Below are positions 24,874 through 32,859 of a DNA stretch of 34,536 nucleotides, piece after piece. The notes beneath the pieces are model-generated. The model was not told the origin of the DNA. It saw only the letters and a program-made list of their open reading frames with translations, and ran no database searches. A program made the position numbers and the translations under genes. This DNA is from JBJXHC01 sp964538485. Its GTDB lineage: Bacteria; Bacteroidota; Ignavibacteria; UBA10030; UBA6906. The stretch is taken from positions 1 through 34,536 of the forward strand of contig CAZIHJ010000024.1 in the NCBI GenBank assembly GCA_964538485.1, read 5' to 3'. The stretch's first letter is position 1. Each line of letters begins with the position of its first letter.

Positions 24874-25368
24874 ATGCGAGTCTATCTTTCAGGCGGGATG
24901 GAGTATGCAAGTGATGAGGGTAAAAACTGGCGCGGGGAGATGCAACAGTGGCTTATTGAGCACCTCCATTGCGAAATCTTCAACCCGAACGAGGAGAGTG
25001 AACGCTTCTTCTCAACACACCATCCCTCCATCGACTTCCGTGCCTTGAAGAGCTCGGATGTAACGCTCTATCGACAGATTGCCGCCCGGCTTGTGATGAC
25101 CGACTGCAGCGAGATTGCACAGCGATCCGATTTCGTCGTTTGCCTTTGGGACGAAGCGGCCATGCGTGGTGCCGGCACCAAAGGAGAACTCACCATCGCC
25201 CGGTATTTCGGAAAACCTGTGTACATGGTATCCTCAATGCAATTACAAGACATCCCCGGCTGGGTTCTCGGATGTACTACGAACCTATTCACATCTTTCT
25301 CAGAGCTGAAGACCTTCATTCTCTCAGAGTATTCCGGCACCAGGTCTCCATTCACCAGCAATCATTAG
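24874..25368 (+). CDS. Small nucleoside 2-deoxyribosyltransferase-like protein
   Basis: A 164-residue probable cytosolic protein. The opening MRVYLSGGMEYA and the later DFVVCLWDEAAMRGAGTKGELTIARYFGKPVYMV form the pattern of the nucleoside 2-deoxyribosyltransferase/DUF4406 superfamily, where the G-GT-GE segment helps bind a nucleoside and a Glu is the nucleophile. The Glu in GTKGEL could be that residue. An internal RQIAARLVMTDCSEIAQRSD segment fits the usual helix before the active-site strand. It is the last gene of the tilS-hpt-ftsH-kinase run, with 3 bp between it and the kinase gene. Whether it cleaves nucleotides, salvages nucleosides (as hpt does) or has another role cannot be told. Confidence 0.6.
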   Translation: MRVYLSGGMEYASDEGKNWRGEMQQWLIEHLHCEIFNPNEESERFFSTHHPSIDFRALKSSDVTLYRQIAARLVMTDCSEIAQRSDFVVCLWDEAAMRGAGTKGELTIARYFGKPVYMVSSMQLQDIPGWVLGCTTNLFTSFSELKTFILSEYSGTRSPFTSNH

Positions 25369-25387
25369 TCAGTATATCTCCCTCAAC

Positions 25388-25421
25388 AAAAAACCCTCCT
25401 GCCATATATGACAGGAGGGTT
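25388..25421 (-). terminator. Intrinsic terminator of the M16 peptidase operon
   Basis: A perfect 10-bp inverted repeat, AACCCTCCTG (25392-25401) with CAGGAGGGTT (25412-25421) and a 10-base loop, is followed on the minus strand by six T (25388-25393 as A on the plus strand). It lies 28 bp beyond the minus-strand M16 stop. On the plus strand the hairpin also follows the preceding gene by 23 bp, but without a T-run. Confidence 0.85.
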
Positions 25422-25448
25422 GGCGTGAATCTTTACTTCAATTGAATC

Positions 25449-27109
25449 TCACCGCACAAACAACTCTTCCACTTTCATCAGCTTCACATTCTCCGGCTTG
25501 ATCTTCAAAGGGAAACTGCTGATGCTCTTGTCCTCTTCCAGTATCGAAGCCGGCTTCGGCGAGGAATACGTTATTGGACTCGGCAAGTCGAGTATGAGTG
25601 CATCCTTTAGCGATGCCGCATCCTTGGTCACAATGGCAATATGCATATTGTCGTACTGCCAGTGTTTCTTCACCGCGGCATTCACATCAGCAAGCGTTAC
25701 CTCGTCCATCATTTTCCTGAAGCGCTCCAGATGGCTGCCGTTGATGACATAGAACTGATCATCGATAGCATATCCAAGTCGCTCACTGGTGGTCGGCGCA
25801 TAGTGGAGAACATATTTCTTGAGGAAGCCGCGTGTCAGCGAGAATTGCGCCTCGGTCATGCCCCCGTCCACAAGATGTTTGAAGGAGCGGAGCGCCGCAC
25901 GGAGCGCAAAATGCCGGGCCTCATGCGGTACAGGCCGTATCCAGATTTCAAAGATCTGTTTGCGGCGTGCAACATTCTGTGGTGGCATTTGCAGGCGTCC
26001 GCCATTGGGAAAATTCTCGATGTAGGAATAATCGCCGTAGTTCAAGCCGCGCTCTTCCCGTATCACCTGATATAAATGGCTGCTGGAATTGCGATGTTCT
26101 CCAAGCCATGAATTGGCAATCGCCAGTGCGTACCATTCTTTTGTTCCGCGTAACACGTCGATGGGAAAGCCCATGCTGATCGCGGTCGCCGGGGCATCCT
26201 TCTCAACGATGGTCACCTGCAGACCTTTGATCGGTTTCGGTTCCGGTTTGGGAACGGACTTCGGCATCCCGGCAGGTAGTGCACTGAGATCCTTCTTCAG
26301 CCGATTTACCAACGTGCCGTCGAACCCACCGCCTAGTCCGATGGAAAGATTATCACGGGTGTAGTGTTCACTGTAAAATTTCCGGATGTCTTCAAGCGTA
26401 ATACTCTTGATCGCTTCAACCGTTCCCGAAGTAATATGTCCGTATGGAGTCCCTTCAAAGATGGAATNNNNNNNNNNNNNNNNNNNNNNNNNNNNNNNNN
26501 NNNNNNNNNNNNNNNNNNNNNNNNNNNNNNNNNNNNNNNNNNNNNNNNNNNNNNNNNNNNNNNNNNNGCTTCAACCGTTCCCGAAGTAATATGTCCGTAT
26601 GGAGTCCCTTCAAAGATGGAATTGTACAACACTGCCTTGCCCAGTTCTTCATCGCTCGCGTAGCGGAGTGTATTCTCAAGCTGGTTCAACACCTGACTCT
26701 TAATACGATCGAGATCCTCCTGCTTGAATGCGGGTTCGAGAATTGCCTCGGCGAGTAACGGATAGTAATCATTCAGATTGTCCTTGTGCGTGCGACCGGA
26801 GATAATCGTCATTTCGGTCGAAGCTGTCCCCGAGTATCCCGACGCGAGAGGAAACAGCTTATCGAGAACCTGCTCGTAGGTGTTCTTTTTTGTTGCACCA
26901 TCGGAAATCATCGCTGCGGTGATTGCCGCAAGTCCCTCTTTGCCGGCGGGATCGTTCTGTGAACCGACCTTGAACCAGATGCGGAATGAAACCGTAGGGT
27001 CGTTTTGTACAGGGAGAAGAATCAGGTTGTCCTGCGTTTTCTCCTGTGCCGCTCCGGATAATAAAGCTGAGAGTATCATGGTAACCGTGAGTGTGAGAAT
27101 CGTTTTCAT
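25449..27109 (-). CDS. M16 family peptidase-like subunit without zinc motif (interrupted by an artefactual gap)
   Basis: Exported partner subunit of an M16B (PqqL/processing-peptidase-like) pair. It starts with a signal peptide (ILTLTVTMILSALLSGAAQ) and then runs PTVSFRIWFKVGSQNDPAGKEGLAAITAAMISDGATK, the place where the zinc motif HXXEH stands in active members; here it is missing. The C-terminal half has YQVIREERGLNYGDYSYIENFPNGG, the conserved Arg/Tyr region of M16 non-catalytic subunits. As written the frame is broken by 100 N. Removing the N block and one copy of the flanking 55-bp repeat leaves 1506 bp, exactly 502 codons, reading smoothly across SGTVEAIKSITLEDIRKFY. ATG 27109 overlaps the stop of the zinc-bearing M16 gene as ATGA. 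Terminator downstream. Confidence 0.9.
26413..26622. repeat. Identical 55-bp direct repeat flanking the second N gap
   Basis: Bases 26413-26467 and 26568-26622 are identical over all 55 positions, one copy ending at the first N and the other starting right after the last N. Both copies encode the same peptide of the M16 gene (IFEGTPYGHITSGTVE on the minus strand). The most likely cause is two contigs that end in the same overlap, placed side by side with a default gap instead of being merged. See the finding for the repaired reading frame. Confidence 0.97.
26468..26567. other. Assembly gap of 100 N (probably no missing sequence)
   Basis: Exactly 100 N. Flanking copies of one 55-bp sequence and the restored frame indicate that the gap has no real content and the two sides should be merged. 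Confidence 0.99.
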
Positions 27110-28434
27110 TGTTGGGCTCCTTTCAGGACAACGACGGTGCGGCGCTCGGGGACAAAGTAGTGTTTTGCTGCATCCATGATGTCCTGCGGTGTGACGGTAT
27201 CGAACTGTGTGTACAACCGGTCCACGATGTCGATGCCGCCGGTAACAGCAACAAGCCGCGCAAGCCCGCCTGCAACATTATCCGGCGTATCAAGTCCCAT
27301 CAGGAACCCGTACTTGTTGCGTCGCTTCAGGTCGTTCAGTCTTTTCTGCTCCACTGGCTTGGTTTTGAATTCCTCGATGGTACGGTAGATGCCATCGCGC
27401 ACAGAGGGAATATCTTCGACCTTCTTGATCATGGAGTAGATTTCAAACAGCGGCACGTCACGGTTCATCGGGATGCTTGAGGCGACAAACTGCACCTTTT
27501 GTTCCTGGATCACGAGCTTCTTGTACAGATCGCTGTTTTCACCGAAGGCAAGGTCACCGAGCAGGAGCGCGGCCACAAAATTCCTGTTGTCCGGATTGAG
27601 CGCATCGCCCTTGAAGGCAATATCAATGATGGGGAGGGTCTTTCCGGGATAACTGATTTCTGCCGTGCGCTCGCCCATCTGGGGTGGCTCCGGAATGATC
27701 GTCGGGGCGACATACCCCTTCTTCCATCCACCGTAATACTTTGTGATGAGCGTGAGGGTTGCCGTGGGATCGATGTCGCCGACAACCACCAGCACCACGT
27801 TTTCAGGGCGATAGAAACGATCGAAGAATGATCTGCTGTAATCGAACGCATCCGGCATGGCCTTGATGTCGGGCTCGAACCCGATGGTGGTGTGCTTATA
27901 CGTGTGAACATCGTACGCAAGGTCTTGAATTTTTTCATTCAACATCGAGTAGGGATTGGTGATGTTCTTGCGGTACTCGCCATAGACGGCGCCGGCTTCG
28001 GTTTGAAAGCCCTGCTTTTCATATTCAAGGTTTTGAAACCGATCGCTCTCCAACTCGATCACTTTCTCAAGATCGTCCTTTGCAAAGTTGAGATGATACG
28101 CTGTGTAGTCGTCGGTGGTGTATGCATTTGCATCCGCCCCGACACTGGTCATGATGCTGTCGTAGATGGGCCCGGGATACTTCTTGGTGCCACGGAACAT
28201 CATATGCTCGAAGAAATGCGCAAAGCCGGATTTCCCCTGCTCCACTTCGTCCCGACTGCCGGTTCGCACAACCGAATAGTAGGCCACCAGTCCAGGACTC
28301 TCCATCGGAATCATGATGACATTCAGTCCGTTGGGGAGGACTTCCTTTTGATACTTGTAAGGGAATATCGAATCCGCCATGACGCTACTTCCTATACTCA
28401 ACAATAAAAGCATGGCAATAAGCAGGTGTTTCAT
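27106..28434 (-). CDS. Secreted M16 family zinc metallopeptidase (catalytic subunit)
   Basis: Exported M16 peptidase of 442 residues with a signal peptide (LLIAMLLLLSIGSSVMA). The inverted zinc motif HFFEH (His73, Glu76, His77) lies in the context KSGFAHFFEHMMFRGTKKYPG. The third ligand is expected in the EAGAVYGEYRKN segment some 75-80 residues later. The second half has VLVVVGDIDP and LNDLKRRNKYGF, as in the M16 fold. It starts at ATG 28434 with an AAGGAG ribosome-binding site and is the first gene of a coupled pair: its stop overlaps the ATG of the zinc-less M16 gene. Active/inactive M16B pairs form heterodimers in known systems, so a periplasmic peptidase complex is likely. Substrate unknown. 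Confidence 0.94.
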   Translation of the reverse strand: MKHLLIAMLLLLSIGSSVMADSIFPYKYQKEVLPNGLNVIMIPMESPGLVAYYSVVRTGSRDEVEQGKSGFAHFFEHMMFRGTKKYPGPIYDSIMTSVGADANAYTTDDYTAYHLNFAKDDLEKVIELESDRFQNLEYEKQGFQTEAGAVYGEYRKNITNPYSMLNEKIQDLAYDVHTYKHTTIGFEPDIKAMPDAFDYSRSFFDRFYRPENVVLVVVGDIDPTATLTLITKYYGGWKKGYVAPTIIPEPPQMGERTAEISYPGKTLPIIDIAFKGDALNPDNRNFVAALLLGDLAFGENSDLYKKLVIQEQKVQFVASSIPMNRDVPLFEIYSMIKKVEDIPSVRDGIYRTIEEFKTKPVEQKRLNDLKRRNKYGFLMGLDTPDNVAGGLARLVAVTGGIDIVDRLYTQFDTVTPQDIMDAAKHYFVPERRTVVVLKGAQQ

Positions 28435-28508
28435 ACATTACTCCTTGAGAAAATGATACGATCACGGAGGGAACCGCAGTTGAAGTGTACGCAAAGAACC
28501 GATTGATG

Positions 28509-28531
28509 TTGCTGGAGATTGTCCCCAGCAA
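28509..28531. repeat. Inverted repeat upstream of the M16 peptidase pair
   Basis: TTGCTGG (28509-28515) and CCAGCAA (28525-28531) form a perfect 7-bp inverted repeat with a 9-base centre, about 75 bp before the M16 start codon. It could be an operator or a leader hairpin. I found no convincing -35/-10 pair next to it. Confidence 0.3.
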
Positions 28532-28594
28532 GAGGATTGCCGCCACAAAGATAGGGAAAAACCATGCTTCACACAAACAACGGCACGGCGAGAT

Positions 28595-28629
28595 AAAAAC
28601 GTTCCGCCCCCACCGGAGACGGAACGTTT
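28595..28629 (-). terminator. Intrinsic terminator after the YbjQ-family gene
   Basis: A 10-bp inverted repeat (28597-28606 with 28620-28629, arms AAACGTTCCG and CGGAACGTTT) encloses a 13-base loop. On the minus strand it ends in a short run of T. It lies 44 bp beyond the YbjQ-family stop and separates that gene from the M16 pair. Confidence 0.75.
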
Positions 28630-28672
28630 CTCTCGTTTGCGCTCAGACCGCGTTTGCTTCCCCGTGAACCGG

Positions 28673-28993
28673 TTACTCCACAACGACTGCAGTGCCACTG
28701 GCGCTGACCATGAGCATACTTCCGTTGGAGCCAATGGTTTCATAGTCCAGATCGACTGCAATGACGGCGTTGCCACCGAGAGACTGCGCTTGCTGCACCA
28801 TCTCCTGAATGGCAATCTCCTTTGCCTTTCGGAGTTCCTGCTCGTACGCAGCAGACCTGCCCCCGACAATATCGCGTATGCCGGCAAAGAAGTCCTTGAA
28901 GATATTCGCGCCAAGAATCGCTTCACCGCTGACAATGCCGATGTGTTTGGTGATGCGTTTACCTTCAATGGTGTTGGTGGTAAGAACGAGCAT
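28673..28993 (-). CDS. YbjQ/UPF0145 family protein
   Basis: A 106-residue protein of the UPF0145 (YbjQ, DUF74) family, small pentameric-barrel proteins of unknown role sometimes annotated as heavy-metal-binding. Family marks are LTTNTIEGKRITKHIGIVSGEAI at the start, IFKDFFAGIRDIVGGRSAAYEQEL in the middle and GGNAVIAVDLDYETIG toward the end. The length is normal and the gene is complete. ATG 28993 has an AAAGGA ribosome-binding site. It is probably cytosolic and monocistronic or the last gene after the rhomboid gene, since a good hairpin terminator follows it. Metal binding is not supported by any visible cysteine or histidine cluster here. Confidence 0.92.
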   Translation of the reverse strand: MLVLTTNTIEGKRITKHIGIVSGEAILGANIFKDFFAGIRDIVGGRSAAYEQELRKAKEIAIQEMVQQAQSLGGNAVIAVDLDYETIGSNGSMLMVSASGTAVVVE

Positions 28994-29065
28994 GTTCTTT
29001 GTCCTTTCTTTGTGAATGTGGGAACTGTCGCTGCTTCGATTTCTAGTTACCGGGATTTGAACCGG

Positions 29066-29821
29066 CTAATTCTGGCTGAACCGTTCGAGAAACAATCGCT
29101 CCTGAGGAGTGAGACTTGCAATCCCGGCGGTATTGATCTTATCGAGGATTCTGTCCAACTCGGCGCGGTTGACTTCATGAAGCTTCTCCCGCTGAATGCT
29201 CTTCCATTTCGAGATATCTGAGGAACTGGCTGCCGGCACTTCGGTAGGTTGGAGGAATTGTACTTTGCGATTGCTTTGATTCACAAAACGCAAATACAGG
29301 AATCCGCCGAGGAAGCCGCCAAGATGTGCAAAGTGGGCAATGTTGTCGCCCCCGCCAAAACCACCGACCAACGATAGCACCGTCATGAGAATGACCATGA
29401 TTCGTGCTTCCACCGGGAAGACTCCCCACACATAGATTTTAGCCCGCGGCCAGAAGTATGCAAAACCCATCATCACCCCATACACCGCACCAGAGGCACC
29501 GATGATTGCGGTAAACGGTGAAACAAATGAGAGCAGCGCACCCATCAATCCACTGATCACATACAACCACAGAAACCTCTTCCCTCCCAATTCCACTTCC
29601 AGTTGCGGACCGAAGAACAAGAGCCCAAGCATGTTGAACAAAATATGGCTGAACCCTGTGGCGTCATGCAGGAACATGTACGTTACCAGAGTCCACGGCC
29701 GTTCAAGAACCAGTACCGGTATGAATGCAAAAGTGTCCGTAAGTACCGGACGCGCCAACTGGAGAATATATACCACAACGTTTGCTATTATGAGTCTGAG
29801 GACCCAGGGGGTCATCATCAT
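29066..29821 (-). CDS. Rhomboid family intramembrane serine protease
   Basis: A 251-residue membrane protein with six predicted helices. Catalytic features are FSHILFNMLGLLFFG (with Asn63 of the oxyanion region), GASGAVYG with nucleophile Ser110, and HFAHLGGFLGGF with catalytic His166. This is the standard Ser-His dyad, so the protease should be active, cutting membrane segments of client proteins. After the last helix a soluble tail of about 70 residues (residues 180-251) ends in a helical TPQERLFLERFSQ motif. This resembles the small C-terminal domain often attached to rhomboids of Bacteroidota. Three consecutive ATGs (29821, 29818, 29815) make the exact start ambiguous by two residues. Confidence 0.94.
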   Translation of the reverse strand: MMMTPWVLRLIIANVVVYILQLARPVLTDTFAFIPVLVLERPWTLVTYMFLHDATGFSHILFNMLGLLFFGPQLEVELGGKRFLWLYVISGLMGALLSFVSPFTAIIGASGAVYGVMMGFAYFWPRAKIYVWGVFPVEARIMVILMTVLSLVGGFGGGDNIAHFAHLGGFLGGFLYLRFVNQSNRKVQFLQPTEVPAASSSDISKWKSIQREKLHEVNRAELDRILDKINTAGIASLTPQERLFLERFSQN

Positions 29822-29949
29822 AGTTCAGGTTCCTGCGTTAATAGTGTTTTCTTGAGACAGGGGTTCACCTATTGAAACACCGGTCGGACCCGCTGAAATT
29901 CCATTACCACCTGCAATAACAGACTATTTCGAGGCCAGCTTTCCCGTTG

Positions 29950-30669
29950 CTACGGAATCACTCCTTCGGCCGACATCCATTCATGAAGCTCGATCTTCAA
30001 TCTCCCGGCCTTCACAGCCGGGTCTGTACTTGTAAGAGAATCCGCAGCCGCAAGCGATGACACATTGAAAACAAATACGCCGCGATAATACCCACCATCG
30101 GTAAACGGCCCGGCAAGCACAAGCTGCTTTTCGTCAGCAAGCCGGTTGATGTTTGCCATATGCCCCTCCTGAATCTTCTCCACTTCGGGTGTTCGTTCGG
30201 GAGTCCACTTCTCGCCCCGGACCAACAAACCAAATTGGTATTTCCGCATGGGCACCTGCAATGCCGGATTGTCTTTCACTGATGCAAAGTATTTTTCGCC
30301 GATACCCTTCGGCGCGTACCAGGGATGAAGCTCCAATGCAAGCTGACCCGCTTTCACTGCCGGATCGTTCATCGCCAACTCTTGAACCTCCGACACAGAG
30401 TCTGTTGCAAAAATGAGAAGACCGCGCAAGTCGCCCTTGCTCACGATTGGTCCCGCACCGACGAGCTTCCCTGTCTTTGCCATGGAATCCAGATGCATGA
30501 GGTGTTCATTCTGAAGCGCCTGGGACTCCGGGGTCTTTTCGTTCGACCAGTGCGCCCCCTTCTTCAGAAAGCCCATAACGTACATCCTCATGTCATCATT
30601 CTGAGCAACAGCAGGATGCGCCAGACAAAGGAGTAACAGTGTACCGGAAAACAGGCCTCGTGCGATCAT
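29950..30669 (-). CDS. Exported protein with two tandem YCII domains
   Basis: A 239-residue protein with a clear signal peptide (GLFSGTLLLLCLAHPAVAQ, cleavage about residue 22). Two YCII-related domains follow. Domain 1 is MYVMGFLKKGAHWSNEKTPE... with HLMHLDSMAKTGKLVGAGP and DPAVKAGQLALELHPWY. Domain 2 is YQFGLLVRGEKWTPERTPE... with GHMANINRLADEKQLVLAGPF and DPAVKAGRLKIELHEWM. The repeated blocks show internal duplication. Most YCII proteins are small, cytosolic and of unknown or dehalogenase-like function, so export is unusual. The retained His in HLMHL and GHM could be part of the proposed active pocket. Its ATG overlaps the stop of the upstream peptidase gene (ATGA), implying joint synthesis. 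Confidence 0.88.
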   Translation of the reverse strand: MIARGLFSGTLLLLCLAHPAVAQNDDMRMYVMGFLKKGAHWSNEKTPESQALQNEHLMHLDSMAKTGKLVGAGPIVSKGDLRGLLIFATDSVSEVQELAMNDPAVKAGQLALELHPWYAPKGIGEKYFASVKDNPALQVPMRKYQFGLLVRGEKWTPERTPEVEKIQEGHMANINRLADEKQLVLAGPFTDGGYYRGVFVFNVSSLAAADSLTSTDPAVKAGRLKIELHEWMSAEGVIP

Positions 30670-32771
30670 CGCTGTGTTTCCTTGCCCAATTCGTTCAACG
30701 CATGTTCGGTGGCAACAAGCAATGCTTCGGCACCCACGGGCGCACCCGTGGCCTTCTTCATCCAGAGATCCGGCGCAATGCTGCCGATTCTGGTGATGCG
30801 CTCAAATTCCAATCCAATGTTGCCGGCTTTTTGCATTTGAGCTTCAATTTGATGGGCAATAAGATGGCCTATCGGATAATCAGGCAAATACAGGAATGAG
30901 TGAATCATGTGTGAATAAATGCCGAGCAACACCACGTCTTTCGTTTTGAAGATCGGAGCGTAGTATTGATTCCAGATTTCCTGTGCAATTTTGATGGTTG
31001 CCTGCTTCAATTCTGCCGGAGTGGCGTTCGGATGATCATACATCCAATGCCACACCGCCATGTCCACCAGTGCCACCCCACCAATTTCATACGTGGCCCA
31101 GAATGCATTGATTGCCTTGAGGGCTTCCGTTTTGGCATCGGGTTTCGTCAGTCCGAGGAGCTCAAGGTCATGTCCCTGAAACACAAACGCCAGCGCCTCG
31201 GTGAACGCAGTATTCGGAACTCCTTGCAGCAGGGTGTGATCAATATTTTTCAATGAAAATATTTGTTCGACATTGTGCCCCATCTCGTGGACAGCAATAT
31301 TAAACCCCTTGTAGTTCATGCCACTCTTCTCAACGCGTGTACGGAGGTGTGCCTTTTCTGAGCGCATACCCGCGCCCCATGCATGCCCGGAACCACGCGC
31401 CGGATCAACTTCAATATTCGCCGAGAGATACTCTGCCTTCTCCTTGGAGAAACCCAACTGCATCAGCAAGCCCGGCATATCCGCTTTGTACGCCTCCGCT
31501 GTGGGGTAACGTTTTGAGACGATCGCATCCAATTCAGCTTCGGTGTAAGCACCGCGTGCCTTGAACCCGTTGTACCAAATATCAAATGGTTCCAAAGCAC
31601 GCCCAAGCCGGGATTCAATCAACTTCGCTATTTTGGGTACCAATGGCGACGAAAGAACGGACTTGAGCATGGCCTCAACGCGTGCCTCGGGAATTTCACG
31701 GTTCTCATTGAAACCACGCGCAATCAGCGTTGGAGCCGTTGGCGAATACGGATCTGCTTTCCTTGATGCAAGGAATGTATTCAGCAGAACCCGATAGCGG
31801 GCATCCGACTCGGGTGCAGGGCTGATTTTCATGCCTGCTTGAATGGGGATATCCGAATCTTGCGCAGCCGCCGGTGTTAACTCATTGGAGTACGGATTCC
31901 AATCAACGAGCGGGTTGTCAATTACTGCCGCTGGAATTGTCTGCGTAACGATTCGCTCCATCACCTTCTGAATCATCCGCTGCTTTTCAATCCCGACTTT
32001 GGGGTCGCTCAAACTGTAATTGGCTTTGATCTCATCACGAAGATTCCAGTGAGAAAGGAGCCGGAGCTTTGCCGGGAAGAGTCTTTCCCCCTTGTCATTG
32101 AGGAGATGATGCATCCAGATATTGTACTCGGCAATGTATTCATCCGCCTCGGCTCCCGCTTTGGAGATGGCAAGGTTCACTTCCGCGGGAATTCGTCGTG
32201 AGAACCGTTGCGCCAATCGCGCCTCAGCCCATTGCCTTCTGGACCACTTCTCCCCTTCCGCGAGACGTTGCTCAAGGGTGGTAAGCGGAAAATTCAACAG
32301 CACTACGAAAGCAATCTTGTTCTGAAAGAAATCATCGTTGATGTGGGCTGCAGGACTGTAACCGGCAAACAGTTGATCGAACGGCAGGATCGGGCCGAGG
32401 TCCAAATCAGACTGACGGCGAAATTCAAGCGTGAGCTTGTTCATGTGACCGTCGAGTTGCTCGAGCAGGTATTCATAACGACTGAACAGCGTATCAAGTG
32501 TAGACTGATCACCGGCAAAGTTCGCCGTCGCGAACTCAACGAACGCGGTCGCGTCGCCATCATCCGCACGCCAGAAGTCGGCAACCTGTCGCAGACCTTT
32601 CTGGATACGGGTACGCTGCGCTTCTCCGTACTTCGTCACAAGATCTGTTTCAAGTGTTCCAACAATTCTTGTCATCCATTCCGGCTTGACGGATTGAGCC
32701 TGCGTTGCATTGACAGTGAACAGCATCATACAGACCACCATGAGTTGACAAACATGGGATATCCTTTTCAT
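30666..32771 (-). CDS. Secreted HEXXH zinc metallopeptidase (M3-like gluzincin)
   Basis: A 701-residue exported protein, signal peptide at residues 1-26 (LMVVCMMLFTVNATQAQ). The zinc-binding helix is VHEMGHNVEQ (HEMGH, residues 495-499) and the third ligand is probably Glu525 in FTEALAFVFQ, the gluzincin arrangement of M3-type oligopeptidases. The long helical N-terminal half agrees with M3-like architecture. The start is set at ATG 32771, with an AGGGAGG ribosome-binding site 6 bases upstream; the frame extends 10 codons further but without such a site. The stop overlaps the YCII gene ATG. Family membership beyond gluzincin is inference, and this may be one of the M3-related proteins that lack the classic HEXGH downstream signature. 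Confidence 0.84.
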   Translation of the reverse strand: MKRISHVCQLMVVCMMLFTVNATQAQSVKPEWMTRIVGTLETDLVTKYGEAQRTRIQKGLRQVADFWRADDGDATAFVEFATANFAGDQSTLDTLFSRYEYLLEQLDGHMNKLTLEFRRQSDLDLGPILPFDQLFAGYSPAAHINDDFFQNKIAFVVLLNFPLTTLEQRLAEGEKWSRRQWAEARLAQRFSRRIPAEVNLAISKAGAEADEYIAEYNIWMHHLLNDKGERLFPAKLRLLSHWNLRDEIKANYSLSDPKVGIEKQRMIQKVMERIVTQTIPAAVIDNPLVDWNPYSNELTPAAAQDSDIPIQAGMKISPAPESDARYRVLLNTFLASRKADPYSPTAPTLIARGFNENREIPEARVEAMLKSVLSSPLVPKIAKLIESRLGRALEPFDIWYNGFKARGAYTEAELDAIVSKRYPTAEAYKADMPGLLMQLGFSKEKAEYLSANIEVDPARGSGHAWGAGMRSEKAHLRTRVEKSGMNYKGFNIAVHEMGHNVEQIFSLKNIDHTLLQGVPNTAFTEALAFVFQGHDLELLGLTKPDAKTEALKAINAFWATYEIGGVALVDMAVWHWMYDHPNATPAELKQATIKIAQEIWNQYYAPIFKTKDVVLLGIYSHMIHSFLYLPDYPIGHLIAHQIEAQMQKAGNIGLEFERITRIGSIAPDLWMKKATGAPVGAEALLVATEHALNELGKETQR

Positions 32772-32859
32772 GTAACCTCCCTGTTGGAGTTCGTTTCTCA
32801 TAACAATTCATTGAATGGATTAGACATACGTATGGCGTGATAGCACTCGCGAAATGACA

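Noticed and set aside
26333..26467. Out-of-frame peptide 3' of the second gap on the minus strand
   Set aside because: It results from reading 100 N plus a duplicated 55 bp; after merging, the frame matches the M16 C-terminal half.
29046..29066. tRNA T-arm-like motif (TTCAAATC flanked by CCGG on the minus strand)
   Set aside because: The stem has mismatches and no acceptor, D or anticodon arms can be drawn around it, so it is not a tRNA or a clear attachment site.
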